A stretch of DNA of 64,000 nucleotides, from the NCBI GenBank assembly GCA_037044905.1, contig JBAOKB010000171.1, positions 1 to 64,000 on the forward strand. Direction: 5' to 3'. Shown in pieces: positions 33,981-45,541 of this stretch. A program made the translations under genes and the position numbers. This DNA comes from Hortaea werneckii. Its lineage: Eukaryota; Ascomycota; Dothideomycetes; Mycosphaerellales; Teratosphaeriaceae. The notes below the pieces were generated by a model. The model saw only the letters and a list, made by a program, of their open reading frames with translations, did no database searches and was not told where the DNA came from. Position 1 is the stretch's first letter. The number at the start of each line of letters is the position of its first letter.

Positions 33981-35801
33981 TCAAATGTCATGTCTCGCAT
34001 TATTACTCCTCATCCGCAACCGATCACCCTTCCACCAAAGCCCAAAAATAATCGGAATAAAACAGATAGTCAGGAAACCGAGGAGACTGTTGCCCCAATC
34101 AATGCCGAGGGTGGTGAACATTTGCGTAGCAAACAGCGGGAAAGCCGCACCGAAGCAAGAACGGAAGAAATCGTTGCCGGCGGAGATGGAAGCGAAATCG
34201 GCGGGATACGAGTCGCCCAAGTAATTGAGGACGGCGGCGAACTACTATAGGTTAGCGATATGTCGTACACACGCATGGAGAAGACGAACTTACCGAACAG
34301 AAAGCACCGATAGTGAAGAAAGTCGTGCCGATAATGGGGACGATCCAATGGATAGAAGTATCACTTCCCGTCCAGCCAAAAAGGAAGAGGCAGATAGGCA
34401 AGCAGAAGCAACCGACAAGAGCAGTCTCGAGACGGATTTCCGGTCTGATGTTGCCCTCGTCATCGAACCGCGGCTCGACAAAGTAGTAGTTGTAGTAGAA
34501 GTACGGTGGGATCGTAAGCAAACCACCAACGATCAAGCCGATGTAGCAAAGTCCTGAGATGCCGAGACTGAAGCCACGGACCTGCTCGAAGACGATGGGG
34601 ATGGACTCCAACCAGCAATAGAGGACTGCGTAGATCAGAGCGATGTAGAGGTTAAGGGCAAAGACGATAGGTTCGCCGAAGCAGAGGGTGAAAGGCTTGA
34701 CCAGTGTCATCTTCATAGCGGCCGCGGGCGTCATTTGCTCGCCCATGATCTCAGGCTCGCATTTGAACTTGAGTCCGTCTTTTGGTTCGTGCTTCCGCAG
34801 ACGAGCAGTGCGCCGACAGAGGATGTAATTGGCGCTGGTCTCGGGGAAAAAGAAGAAGAGGAAGACGAGGGCGAAGCCGGAAGCCCAGATCAGGATCCAG
34901 ATGGGCCAGGTCCAGCCTTTGAACTCTGCGGCCCAGTTACCAACTACAGGCCCTACAGTCGGACCGGCGACATTTGCGATGCCGTAGATGGCGAAGGGGT
35001 AGGCTCGCTTGGCTGGTCGATACATGTCTGCCAACGAAGCACCTCCTGTAGCGAGAACGGGACTACCGAAGAAGCCGGTGAGAAAGCGGAAAGCGAGAAG
35101 CTGCGAAGGTTAGCCTGGCGTTGCGCAGACGAATGGATAGTGCACTCACCATGCCGATATTCTTCGCGTAGACCACACCGAAGTTGAAGAAGACGAACAC
35201 CAGCAATGTACCAAGGTAGATCTTATTGCGGCCAACGAACGGGATCTCGGATAGTGGTGCCTGTTGCAAGATCGACGATTAGCAAGCAGCCAAGTCTTAA
35301 GATGATTTGCTCAGGCTTACAAAGATCATAGGCCCCATGCCGTAGCCCAAGACGTAGAGTGTCAAGCCCAAAGTTGCTACGGTCTGGGAGACGGCGAACT
35401 CCTGGATGATATCCCTAAGGCCAGAAGTGTAGATGGCAGAGCCGATGTAGATGGAGAAGGTGAGGAGACAGATGTTGAAAGTGACGAAGGCCTTCTTGGC
35501 CACGGTCCAATTGCGTGGGTTCTGCCTCGCGAGATTAGCAGATGCAGTTTTACCGGAAGGGACGGAAGAGGGAAAGGGAAGAATAGAATACCTTTGGATC
35601 ATCCTCCAGGAAGTCGATCAAGACATAATCCCCCTTACCCTTTTCTAATTCATCACTACTCCATCTCTGCTTCTCTTGTGATCCGACAATATAATGCTCT
35701 CGTAATTCCTCGTCCCACTCATCACGATGTGCGAAGAGCCTCCCGCCTGAGGCCCACCGGAGGATCTGCCCAAAAGTAGTATCTTCGAACAGCTCCGCCA
35801 T
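33981..35801 (-). CDS. MFS multidrug/polyamine-type transporter (DHA1)
   Basis: Five exons (35801-35592, 35521-35321, 35260-35150, 35100-34294, 34241-33981) encode 529 residues; introns are 49-70 nt and all phase 0. A cytosolic N-terminus of about 70 residues ends in DPKNPRNW, the entry motif of fungal DHA1 exporters (Tpo1/Flu1/Cyhr type). TM segments follow: FNICLLTFSIYIGSAIY, then the DHA1 signature YGMGPMIFAPLSEIPFVGRN, LLAFRFLTGFFGSPVLATGGASLADMY and GPTVGPVVGNWAAE. The predicted role is proton-driven export of small amphipathic drugs, polyamines or metabolites at the plasma membrane. The last acceptor is TAG/TTC at 34242; using the AG three bases earlier would create an in-frame TAG. The start at 35801 is the first true ATG. 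Confidence 0.93.
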
Positions 35802-36330
35802 GGTGTTTGAGAAGTCCACTCAACTACCGTATGCGGGAAAGGAAGTTAGGTGAGGAGTAAGATAGACGGCCGTGAAAGGGACGACGACTGGAACAATAGA
35901 TGGACTTGCCTGAGAATCTCTCTACTCGACATGATCAACTACTTATCTTTATATATAGACAGAAGGAAACAAAAGTCATGACTGTTAAAAGACATCACGT
36001 CATAAAAGTTCTCCGACGGAGAGATGTTCTGTTCCAGACTCCGGGACGTGACTACATGGTACGCAGGAGGCGTCGTCGGGTTGGGATGGGAAGTGAGATC
36101 CGGCGATAAGGCTGAAGATTCCAAAACCCTGAGATCGCTCGGCTTCCCAAACCCCGGGCTTCCGGTGCCCGGATCATTGGATTGGTTGCCGAAATGGATG
36201 CCTCGTAAGGCATCAATATCATTGACCGAAAGCCGGGCCCGCCTACCTAGGTACCTCTAAGTACCGGGTCAAGTTCGTAAGTACGATGGATGCTTCCTCG
36301 AGTTTGACCTCTTGACAATAATCCCCAACA
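35802..36330. promoter_or_regulatory. Promoter of the MFS gene; contains a TACCTAGGTA palindrome
   Basis: The palindrome is at 36244-36253, directly followed by CCTCTAAGTACCGG. No gene is recognised. Confidence 0.5.
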
Positions 36331-38361
36331 CTACCAAGTCTCCTGCTTGTACCTCCCCGCCTTCTCCATAGAATCCAAATACCCCTCAGCTTCCTCTCTG
36401 GCCATTCCTTCACGGCCATACTGAACCAGAACATCGACCAGCGCCTCCCTAACCCCTTTAGGCATACTACCCGAGGAGCCAGAAACATACACTTTGCCAT
36501 TCTTATCGACCAAAGCCCTGTGAATAGCTTCGCCTTCGTCTCGGATGCGATTCTGGACGTATTTCCTCGGCGTTGTTTTACTGCGGGAGAAAGCGGCGAG
36601 GACATTCAAACGCTCGTCCTTGGCCAGCTGATCCCACTCGTGCTTGAAGAAGAAATCGGCTTCCTCGCTTCGACAGCCAAAGATCAAAATATCGTCTTCC
36701 AGTTTCCTGCCGTCCTGTCTGACTCCCAGGTCCTGGGCCCACGCAAGACGCTGCCAAGTCATAGCCCTCATCGGGGCGAGGCCAGTTCCAGGCCCGATCA
36801 TCACGACCGGTGTCTCGACTTCGCTTGGTTTAACGTCGAGGTAGCCTTGCTGTAGCCCGATGTTGATCCGCCGGCCTGCTTCCAAGGTGGTGATGTATCT
36901 TGTGCAGACGCCATGCCGTCGTCTCCACTTGATGATAGGAGAAGGTGGGTCGGCGATAGCGACCAACAGTTCGACTTTCGTATGACCCTCGTCGTCGACC
37001 TTCAGCTTGCCGCCGGAAGCGATACTGAACTGTCGACCTTTCATCATTGGCAGTACATTGAGGACATACTGCCACGGTATTTTGATAGTCGTAAAATCCA
37101 TCATGACCTCGACAATCGTTCGCTTCGGTCTCGTGGTGTAGTCCCACAGCTCGTCGATAAGTTCGGGATTGGCCAATTCCAGGAGTCGCTCCTTTTGGTA
37201 AGCTTCGTCTTCGGTGGCAGTGCCTGCGAAGTGGGCGAGGGAGGCAAAGAAGGACCGTCGGGGTATACTCATGATGTCGAGGACGTTTTCAAGGAGCCAC
37301 CTGATCGTCAGATTGATGGAGCTGAGCTCAAGGTGGCGAAGCGGAGAAGGCGATGGAGGAGTTCCGGGTGTATCTTCAGCGGTGCGGATCAGGTTTATTG
37401 GTTGATCAGCAACATCCTGCCACGACATGAGATCGATGAATTCTTGAACGTCCTGTGGGAAGTTCTTAGGGTACACGACGGCGACTGCTCCGGGATTGTA
37501 CGAATATGGCTGTTGTAGACGCAAGTCGAGAACTCGAACGTCTTGAAAGTGATCGGGTGCTGTGATGCGATCGTTTCCTAGAATTTCAGCTGTGTAAGAT
37601 GTCTTGACCGGTAAGAGGTCGGTAGAAGGCGATGTTCGGTTTGAAAGCTCCTTTAAATGGCTGGGTCCGCTTTGGGTGCCCAGAGAAGATACCCCATTGC
37701 TTTGATCTCCATTACCGTTCCCTGTCGTCAGAGCACCTTGGAATTTCCATTTAGGCTCGATAAACACGTCGTCGGCAATTGGCAGCACGCCTTCCTCCAA
37801 AGGGAAGACTTCCAGTAACTTCTCCTTGAGCGCGACGGTCCACGTTCTGAGAGTGGCACTGTGACCTTCTGGGTGCTGTTCATTACCTTCACCTCTGTCG
37901 CAGAAGGCCTGAGCTCCTAGGTGCACCAGTCGTCCATGCAACATTCGATGGGCCACGTTGAAGCGCGGATAGCTCGAGTCTCCCAGACCGAAGCTAGCAA
38001 ACTTCACTTTTCGAAGGACTCCGACTTTCAAGCCCGAGCTGAGGAGCGTCCTCCAGAAGCGACGGGCATTCTGTGGGAATTCGCCTTGGCCAGTAGTGGA
38101 GATGGCGAAGATAAGCACGGTAGGTTTGACGATGTCACGAAGAGAGACGGAGTCAAAGTCTAGGACGGTGGTATCGAAATGCAGACGAGCAGTGAGATCG
38201 CCAATCTCATCGGCTACATCTTGGGCATTTCCGGTCTCCGATCCGTAGAGGATCAAGGCTGTTCGAGGCTTGATTTGCGGCTGTACACTAATAAAAGTCG
38301 AATGGGAGTGTCAGCTATGAAGTATGATTCGGCCACGGACCACTGGTGTTTCCCGATCCAT
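36331..38361 (-). CDS. TAH18: NADPH-dependent diflavin reductase (cytosolic Fe-S assembly)
   Basis: The main exon (38280-36331, 650 codons) carries an FMN flavodoxin domain (LILYGSETGNAQDVADEIG, STTGQGEFPQNARRFW, FGLGDSSYPRFN). A connecting/FAD domain (RQFSIASGG, GVCTRYI) and an NADPH domain (IGPGTGLAPMRA, FGCRSEEADFFF, KVYVSGSSGSMPKGV) follow, ending in Trp. This is the Tah18/NDOR1 layout. It passes electrons from NADPH to Dre2 in cytosolic Fe-S protein biogenesis. The conserved RTALILYGSETG lacks a nearby ATG. I infer a 21-nt first exon (38361-38341, MDRETPV) and a 60-nt intron with GTCCGT donor, GCTGAC branch and TACAG acceptor, for 656 residues in total. The first exon is less certain than the rest. 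Confidence 0.93.
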
Positions 38362-39251
38362 GAATGTATGTTGGACTGATGTCACGCGCACAGCGATCCT
38401 GCTCCTGGTAGGATTGTTGCAGGTGGGCTTGCCACTTACCGACCATGGTGGTTGCCGTTGGTTGACTCAGGGCCTGCCCTTTCCATTGATCACGGCGAAT
38501 AGAAGTGTATACGATGAGAGGGACATGAGCCTAATGTAAAAGCGGTCGCCAGACGTAGAACACGAGTAGAGGCGTTAATGGGACTTAGCGCGCAGTCATA
38601 TAAGAGGCCAGATCAGATAAGGTCCATCTGTATTCCTGTAGTAACATCATCGTTCACTTTTTCTCGGTCGGTAGCCGGAACGCGTGCCTGCTGCTTTCCG
38701 TTTCCCGGGAAGAAGACTAGCGGCGGCAGTGACCGAACGAATGACAGGCGGCGACCCCGGACCCTGCCTCCTGCGTCTGCTTGCTTGGCAGGGAGGAGCA
38801 CCTGAGGCAGCTGCAGCTGGATTTCTGCTACGGGCCAACTGCGACGACTTCCTCCTTTCTCGACGTCTTTCCCCCCATCAATCCAACTTTACGACTGACT
38901 GCCACACGCAATCCTCCGTCAAGTCACCACCTTTTCACAGGCCACGAAGCTAGCCACCACCAACTCTTCGTATGTCCCGCTCTCCCACTCTCCCCACTGC
39001 CGCATTCATCCCCATTTGATTCAAATTTGATTAGCCCGCCGCATTTCCCTATTCACTACCACCATCACCACCATCATGTGACAATAGCGGCTGACCTGTG
39101 TCTCTTTCTCTTCCCTACAGCTCGACAAGCGGTTTCCCAGCAACCGACGGTCTCACATCCACCGTTTCCTCAATCCATACACACGGAGTCGTCCACGCCA
39201 CACCACCCAAACTCCCCCGTGTCATCAACCACCACCAAACAGACCGCCACC
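38362..39251. promoter_or_regulatory. Divergent promoter region of TAH18 and the RRM gene, with probable 5'-UTR intron
   Basis: The 3' half is pyrimidine-rich and fits the leader of a highly expressed gene. A plausible leader intron starts at GTATGT near 38970 and ends at CCCTACAG near 39120. Two microsatellite-like ACCACCATCACCACC runs lie near 39060. No gene. Confidence 0.45.
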
Positions 39252-40489
39252 ATGTCCGTCGACGCTGCCACTAGCCAAATGGCCAACACCACCCTCACCG
39301 AGCCCACCAACACCGCCGAAGGCGCTACCGTTGGTGCCGGCGGTGACAAGCCCATCAACGCCGCCCAGAACGAGGCTGTCATCGCCAGCGCTGCTGAGGG
39401 TCGCAGACTGTACATTGGAAACCTCGCGTACGCGACCACTGAGGGAGAGTTGAAGGAGTTCTTCAAGGACTATCTTGTGTAAGTTGCGTCCTGTGGAGTG
39501 ACAAGAGGATACTTGATGCCGCACATGGCGGTGAAAGGCAGTCGTCGAGAAAATGGGCATGCGCTGACTTTCGTGCCTGCCACAGTGAGACTACCTCCAT
39601 CCCGACCAACCCACGTACCACCCGCCCTGTGGGTTACGCCTTCGTCGATGTCTCGACGCCTTCCGAGGCCGAGCGTGCCATCAGCGAGCTCAACGGCAAG
39701 AGCATCCTTGACCGCAAGGTCTCTGTTCAGCTCGCCCGCAAGCCCGAGCCGGCTGCTGAGGGCCAGGAGGGCCAGGAAGGCAAGCCGCGTCGCCGCCAAT
39801 CCACCCGTGGCCGCGGCCGTGGCCGTGGTGGCCGTGCTGCCCGCAACCAGAACCGCAACAAGAAGGCCAAGGAGGGCGAGGCCAACGGCGAGGCTGCCGC
39901 CGAGGCTACCACCAACGGCGATGGCCCGACCAACGTCCCTGGCCAGGCTGCTCCCTTGACCAGCACCACCAACGAGGCTCTTACCGCTCCGGCCGGCACC
40001 GAAGGCACCATCGAGGCCGACGCTAAGAAGACTGGCAAGTCCAAGGCCAACCAGCCCCGTAAGCAGCGCGGCCCACCGGAGGACGGTGTCGCTAGCAAGA
40101 CCAAGATCATGGTCGCCAACCTCCCATACGACCTCCGCGAGGACAAGCTGCTCGAAATCTTCGCCGCTTACAGCCCGGCCAACGCCAAGATTGCCCTCCG
40201 CCCGATCCCCAAGTTCATGATCCGCAAGCTTCAGGCCCGCAACGAGCCGCGCAAGGGCCGTGGCTTCGGCTTCGTGACGCTCAATAGCGAGGAGCTGCAG
40301 CAGAAGGCGTGCGCGGAGATGAACGGCAAGGAGATCGAGGGCCGTGAGATCGCCGTCAAGGTCGCGATCGACACCCCAGGCAAGGAGGACGAGGACCCGA
40401 ACGCGCCGCTTGAGGGCGGTGCTGAGACCGACGCTCAGCCAAGCACCGCCGAGGGCAGCGCCTCCGTCAACACTGCCACTGCTGCTTAA
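39252..40489 (+). CDS. Two-RRM RNA-binding protein with RG-rich linker
   Basis: Two exons (39252-39478, 39586-40489; 107-nt intron) encode 376 residues. RRM1 spans about residues 53-127: RRLYIGNLAYATTEGELKEF is RNP2, and GYAFVDVS is RNP1 after the intron. RRM2 spans about 205-290 (KIMVANLPYDLREDKLLEIF; GRGFGFVTL). Between them lies a basic RGRGRGRGGRAARNQNRNKK segment and an Ala/Thr/Glu-rich spacer. The C-terminus is acidic. Codon choice is strongly C-ending (AAG, CGC, GCC), unlike the subtelomeric genes, which suggests high expression. It probably acts in mRNA or rRNA handling; a specific orthologue is not claimed. Confidence 0.92.
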
Positions 40490-41533
40490 GCGGTGGACAC
40501 AATGATCCCAACTTCCGACAATTGCTTATATCCAAACTGATCCTCAAACGTATCCGGAAACTTTCTTCAGAGAGCATATACAACTTCTACCTGTTGTAGT
40601 GCTACTGGGCTTTTCGAAAAAGGAAAGTGCTTTTGCGAAGGGAGACGTGGGAAGATGGGGAGAAAAAAATGGGATTTCACAGCAAACACAATCAATGACA
40701 AAAGGAAAAGACAAAGCAATGACAAGATTTCCAACAAGCCGACATCTAACCTGCGTATGTCGTAAAACTCTTTTACTTCTTAACATAACCACACCTTCTG
40801 TACCCCTTCACACGATTATGTACTTTTTGATGATGTACTTTTAGATTCTTTTTTTTTTTCACTCTTTTCTCACTCTCCAATCCCTAACAAGTCTCATGTC
40901 TTCTTCTGCCCATATATCTCTACCTGGACATCCGAGTTGATTGGATCTTCTGAAGTTCGTAAGGTAGTCTTTTCGGTGGTTGTCACATACATCCATGAGA
41001 ATTCGTTGGTCTCCCCTAAAGAAAAGTTGTAACAATGGGGGACTGTAAAGTGCTTCCGAGTTTTTTTCAGAGGTAGGAGAATTCGTTGGTCTCCCCTAAA
41101 GAAAAACCGTGGGAAAGGGGGACTGTAGAGTCCTTCCGCAACAGGAAAGGATCTTACAACTGGGGGAAGAGGTAATTAGAGATAAGTCCTATACTTTATT
41201 TTTTTATTTTTTATTTTTTTATTCTTAAAAAAAAAAAAAAAAAAAGAGAGAGAGAGAAAAATGTTTACTCAAAGATTACTGGGCTACCGAACATCGCTCA
41301 AGCCCACGTAAACCGAGATAAGAGAATGAAAAAAGGAAAGTGGAATGGGGATCGTGGCAAAGTAATCTTGTTACAGTCTGGGTATCTCATCGCTAAAAAC
41401 TATTCGACAATAGCACAACTCTCCCCCCATTTGCAAAAGAAAAGCTCATTAGAGCGGAGAAAGAAGGCATCCCCACTATTCAATTGGATACGAAAAACAC
41501 TTGAAGTCCTCCTTGGTAGCACCTACCACGCTC
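40490..41533. other. AT-rich intergenic interval with 80-bp tandem repeat and homopolymer tracts
   Basis: 3' flanks of two convergent genes. It holds the two-copy 80-bp repeat (separate entry). A T-rich then A20 block follows at about 41198-41246, then GAGAGAGAGA. No gene. Confidence 0.6.
40997..41150. repeat. 80-bp tandem repeat, two partly conserved copies
   Basis: Copies begin at 40997 and 41077. Both open with GAGAATTCGTTGGTCTCCCC followed by TAAAGAAAA, diverge for about 14 bp, then share GGGGGACTGTARAGTSCTTCCG. The conserved blocks with diverged spacers suggest constraint rather than a fresh duplication. The repeat lies about 0.5 kb 3' of the RRM gene. Confidence 0.8.
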
Positions 41534-42895
41534 CTACTCCGCCGAGATATCCGGAATCTCCTGGCGACAGACGGGACACTTGGCGAAGGACTTCAGCCAC
41601 TGGACCGTGCAGGAGCCCTCGCACATGAAATGGCCGCATGGCAGCATCACGACCACAGCCTCCGGCTCGTACTCCTCCTGGCAGACGTAGCAGGTCTCGG
41701 CGCCTTGGTCCTCCTGGTCGGCGTCTTTCTTCGCAGTAGCCTGCTGATACGTCAAGCGCTCCAGGGCAGCAATGGTAGCGTCCGAAGCCGGGTTCGACGG
41801 CACATTGGCATTGGGATCCATGGCCTCGGTCCAAGTCTGCCAGCCCGGACCCCCGTTCCCACCATCGCCATCTTCCGCATCGTCCTCCGGCATGTCGTCG
41901 AACAGCAGTCCCCACTCCCTCTCGTCGAACTGGTAGAAGTCCCAGCCGAACCGCGCACGCCTCTGGTTGAGCCGGCCGATGAACTCGACCGCGGGCCCGA
42001 AAATGACGTCAGGTAGCATGAGCTGATGGAGCGCGTGGCGGAGGTCCTGCTGCTCGCGCAGGAGGGGCAAGCCCATGCAGACGGGGCAGACGGGGCGGTG
42101 CTCGGAGGTGACGGGGGAAGTGTAGAGGGTAGGCGCGAGGTAAGTGGCGAGGTCGGTGATGGAGGGGAGGAAACCATTATCGCAGTCGGCGAGGCAGACG
42201 GAAGGGCGCGTGTTGTAGATGGCCTGGACGGTGTCGTCCACGACGTTGATGCGGACGGTGTAGGCCTGCAGGGCGCTGTTCTGGGCGAGGTCGCAGAGGG
42301 AGATTGAAGCTCCGCAGACGTCCGGGTCTGAGTGGTCGCAGTGGGAGTTGGGTGAGGGGGCGTAGACGACTTCTTCGCCGATGATTTGGAAGGTGTGCGC
42401 GTCGCCACACTGCGGGTCGTAGCGGAGCTCGACGAGACTGAGGTCGGTGATTTTGCCGGCGTTGGAGTCGGTGTCCACGGCGTTGACGAGGTACACAGAC
42501 ATGGTGTTGACGACCTGCTGGCGAGTCTCGGTCTCTTCGGCGAGGGCAGAGTCTGGGTACTCTTCATCGGACTCCTTTTGCTCCTCTTCGCTGTTGACGT
42601 TGCTGGCCGAGCCGTTGCTGCCGACACCCTCGATCGCGCTCTGCTGGTCGTTCTCGTTCAGACCTTCGTTGCCATCATCGTCTGCATACTCGAAGGGACT
42701 GGCACCCTCGCCACGGCTCTCTGCATACTCGCTCTCGCTGTAACCTTCGCTCTCGCTCGTGCCGTCAGTCTCCAGCTCCGGAAGCGGCCCAGTGAATGTA
42801 ATCAGATCGCCAGGCTCCACATCCCTCAACACCTGCTTGTGCTGGGCACTCAACCCCTCGATATCGACTTGCATCGCCACAGTTCCGCTTGCCAT
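41534..42895 (-). CDS. RING-finger protein, putative E3 ubiquitin ligase
   Basis: A single exon of 453 residues runs from ATG 42895 to 41534. The N-terminal third is acidic and Ser/Glu-rich, probably disordered. The middle (about 125-330) has scattered Cys/His (DPQCGDAHTF, NSHCDHSDPDVCG, RPVCPVCMG) with no domain I can name. The C-terminal RING starts at Cys402: Cys402, Cys405, Cys420, His422, Cys425, Cys429, Cys440 and Cys443 (CYVCQEEYEPE, LPCGHFMCEGSC, CPVCRQEI). The spacing is normal for a RING except for three residues between the fifth and sixth ligands. The product is likely a ubiquitin E3 ligase; substrates are unknown. Confidence 0.88.
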   Translation of the reverse strand: MASGTVAMQVDIEGLSAQHKQVLRDVEPGDLITFTGPLPELETDGTSESEGYSESEYAESRGEGASPFEYADDDGNEGLNENDQQSAIEGVGSNGSASNVNSEEEQKESDEEYPDSALAEETETRQQVVNTMSVYLVNAVDTDSNAGKITDLSLVELRYDPQCGDAHTFQIIGEEVVYAPSPNSHCDHSDPDVCGASISLCDLAQNSALQAYTVRINVVDDTVQAIYNTRPSVCLADCDNGFLPSITDLATYLAPTLYTSPVTSEHRPVCPVCMGLPLLREQQDLRHALHQLMLPDVIFGPAVEFIGRLNQRRARFGWDFYQFDEREWGLLFDDMPEDDAEDGDGGNGGPGWQTWTEAMDPNANVPSNPASDATIAALERLTYQQATAKKDADQEDQGAETCYVCQEEYEPEAVVVMLPCGHFMCEGSCTVQWLKSFAKCPVCRQEIPDISAE

Positions 42896-43497
42896 CTCTA
42901 CTAGTGTCCTTGTTAGCGATGCGGGACAAACACAAGGAAGGAAGGTATGAAAGTGTGAGTCAGCCTTTCACCCACCGTACGAGATGTTGCTGTGGTGCCT
43001 AAGAATGCGAGTCGAATTGAAAGGTCGCGTGGCGGGTCGATGCCGCAGTCGTCTCCAAGCGCGGAGGTGGATGGTTGTGAATTGTGCGGTGAGGCGGTTC
43101 CTCACGCGACGCACGTCGAGTCCTTGGTCTGCTATTCACTTGGTCGCAAGCGACCGGCCCTGGTATCTCGAGTGTTAGTCTTTTTGATGCTCGTGCAGAG
43201 CGATGTCAGTGTGTGGTCAGTGGTGGCGGCGGCCGTGGTCAGGAGCAGCTTGTTGTGGAGTGGTGTTGGTGTGCGAAAAACGAAGGAGAGAAGAAGGAAA
43301 GAGGCGCAAAAGCTGGTGGCGGGGGTTTTAAAGCCAGGACCACCACTCCAGGTGTGAGTTGAGGTTGACACAAACGGAAACATGGTAACTCCCGGCAGAC
43401 CTTTTTAGCTCCCAAGCCGCAGGTAGGCGTTGAAACAACCAGAACCAAGACCCAAAAGACGGCACCATGTTCGTGAGCGAATCATACAAATACCAAT
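42896..43497. promoter_or_regulatory. Promoter/leader of the RING gene and 3' flank of ETF-beta
   Basis: About 600 bp. It includes a GAGAGAAGAAGGAAAGAGG purine run near 43287. No gene. Confidence 0.5.
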
Positions 43498-44328
43498 TTA
43501 CATCGCACCAAGCTCCTTGAGTTTTCCAATCAGCCCGTCTACGTTCTCGACCTTTCCGCCTCCCTGTCTCGCCGGTGGCTCTGCCACCTTGACGGTCTGA
43601 AGTCGCTTTGACATATCGATACCGTAGTCTGCCAGCGACTTCTTCTCCAGCGGCTTCTTCTTGGCCTTCATGATGTTCGGCAGGCTCGCATATCGTGGCT
43701 CGTTCAGTCGCAGGTCCGTCGTGATGACCATGGGCAGCTTGGCCCGTACAGTCTCGACACCACCGTCTACTTCCTTGGTGACAGTCACGGTCTCTCCGTC
43801 CAGTTCCACCTTGGAGGCTTGCGTGGCTTGGCTCCAACCGAGCAAGCCAGCAAGCATCTGCCCCGTCTGGTTGGCGTCGTCGTCGATACTTTGCTTTCCG
43901 AGAATGACCAAGTTCCTCTTCTCATCCTCGACCACTTTCTTGAGCATCTTTGCTACTCCCAGTGGCTCCAGCTCGGTCTTTTCTTCCACAACGTGCAGGC
44001 CGCGGTCGGCTCCCATTGCCATGGCTGTCCGCAGAATGTCCTGAGACTTCGCGGGGCCGGCGGAGAAGGCGAGGATATCTTCGACCGGCTTCTTACGCTC
44101 GCGAAGTCGGACGGCTTCTTCGATGGAAAGTTCGTCGAATGGGTTCATCGAGTGCTTGACTCCGTTCGTCTCGACGGCCGTCAGGGCCTTGTTGACCCGC
44201 GGTTTGACCTAGCATGAGTTTTGCCATGTCAGCTGCGGATCGTTCGCATGAAAGCGGCCACGGTGCTTGAGACTTACTGCATAGTCAATGACCCGCTTGA
44301 CTGGTACTAATATTCTAAGGCCCGACAT
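43498..44328 (-). CDS. Electron transfer flavoprotein beta subunit
   Basis: Two exons (44328-44278, 44208-43498; 69-nt phase-0 intron) encode 253 residues. The short first exon gives MSGLRILVPVKRVIDYA. The main exon contains VKHSMNPFDELSIEEAVRL, DILAFSAGPAKSQDILRTAMAMGADRG and VILGKQSIDDDANQTGQMLAGLLGW. The ETF-beta signature segment VDGGVETVRAKLPMVITTDLRLNEPRY follows. It pairs with ETF-alpha in the mitochondrial matrix to carry electrons from acyl-CoA and other dehydrogenases to the ubiquinone pool. It has no cleavable presequence, as usual for ETF-beta. Length and motifs match the family. Confidence 0.96.
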
Positions 44329-45541
44329 TTTCTCTACACATACAAAGCCTGAGGTGCATGTATGGTGCAGCCAGAAGTGAGTCGAGAGTGGCAGTAATGC
44401 GCTCATCCAATGGAAGCAGCCGAGCTCGGCGATCTCACCTCGGCTACACCTCCGCTACATCTACGGCAACTTACCGACAGGCACGACAACGGGAGATCTT
44501 CTAAGAGACAACGACAACACATACCTAGGTACAACATCTTGAGACCCTTTATTCAATAAAAAAAAGCATCCTTGATTCAACTTCGAGTTTTGGGAGATTG
44601 CGCGCTTTCATGTGGATTTTGCAAAGTCTGACAGACTTATTCAATGGACCTCAGAAATTGGAACTCACAAGCCCATCCTACGTCTATCTGAGCAAGAACC
44701 TGGTGACCATTAATGAACCGCACCTCAGCCTAGAAATTCTGAGTCGTGGATGCGATTACTGTCAAAGCTGATGCCCGATGGGGAATCAAGGCTAGAAAAC
44801 GGACGTGAATGGAGGAGGCAAAGTCAGCTCTACTTCTACCCACGCGGTTATCATCGGTTGAGATACTTGGGGTCGCATACGTAGAAAGGTAGAGCGCGTA
44901 CAAGCCCATGTGCTCGGCTCATGCATCCCATGTGCAGCTACAGAGACAGAATAATCCCGTCCGCCGAGAAGTGCAGATTCCGAGGCTTCTTATTAGGTGA
45001 AGGATTTCGTTGGTGCTGACGTCTGTTTTTTGCCTGTTCCTTCGTGCAATCTTCTATAGCAGGCTTAAACAGCCCTGGCGAGTAGCTTTCGATTCTGTAT
45101 CGATCCGTCTCTTCTCCCACGACTGATGAAACATGGTCTATCCGTCGATACAGAACGCTGGTAGTATCAGCTGCTCGGATGTGACGCTCCCTTCTATGTG
45201 CATCTTGGTGCACCATGCGGATCAGCCAAACTTTCGAAGTCGCATAGAGACTCCCCCTTTTATTTGTTCATGAGCATCTCCGGCGACAACACAGCTTTTG
45301 AGAATATCAGAGGGTCAACACAGGCTGTGTGCCTTCCGTGTCGGGCAAGGCATGTCCACCCGCCAACCTGCTTTCACGTGCAATTCTTTGTCAGCGTCGT
45401 AGCGCCACTCGCTTCCGGCAGCTTCGCTACGTAGATTCCGTAGATTCCGTAGATTCCGTTCAACATCTGTTGCTCACGAAGCCACTACTTATAATGATAC
45501 TGCGATAGTAAGACTGAAAGGCCCGGTGATCCATCGCAGAT
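44329..45541. promoter_or_regulatory. Divergent spacer between ETF-beta and OMA1
   Basis: It carries a TACCTAGGTA palindrome at 44522-44531 and a 9-bp triplet repeat GTAGATTCC at about 45432-45459. Both flanking genes encode mitochondrial proteins. No gene is recognised inside. Confidence 0.55.
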
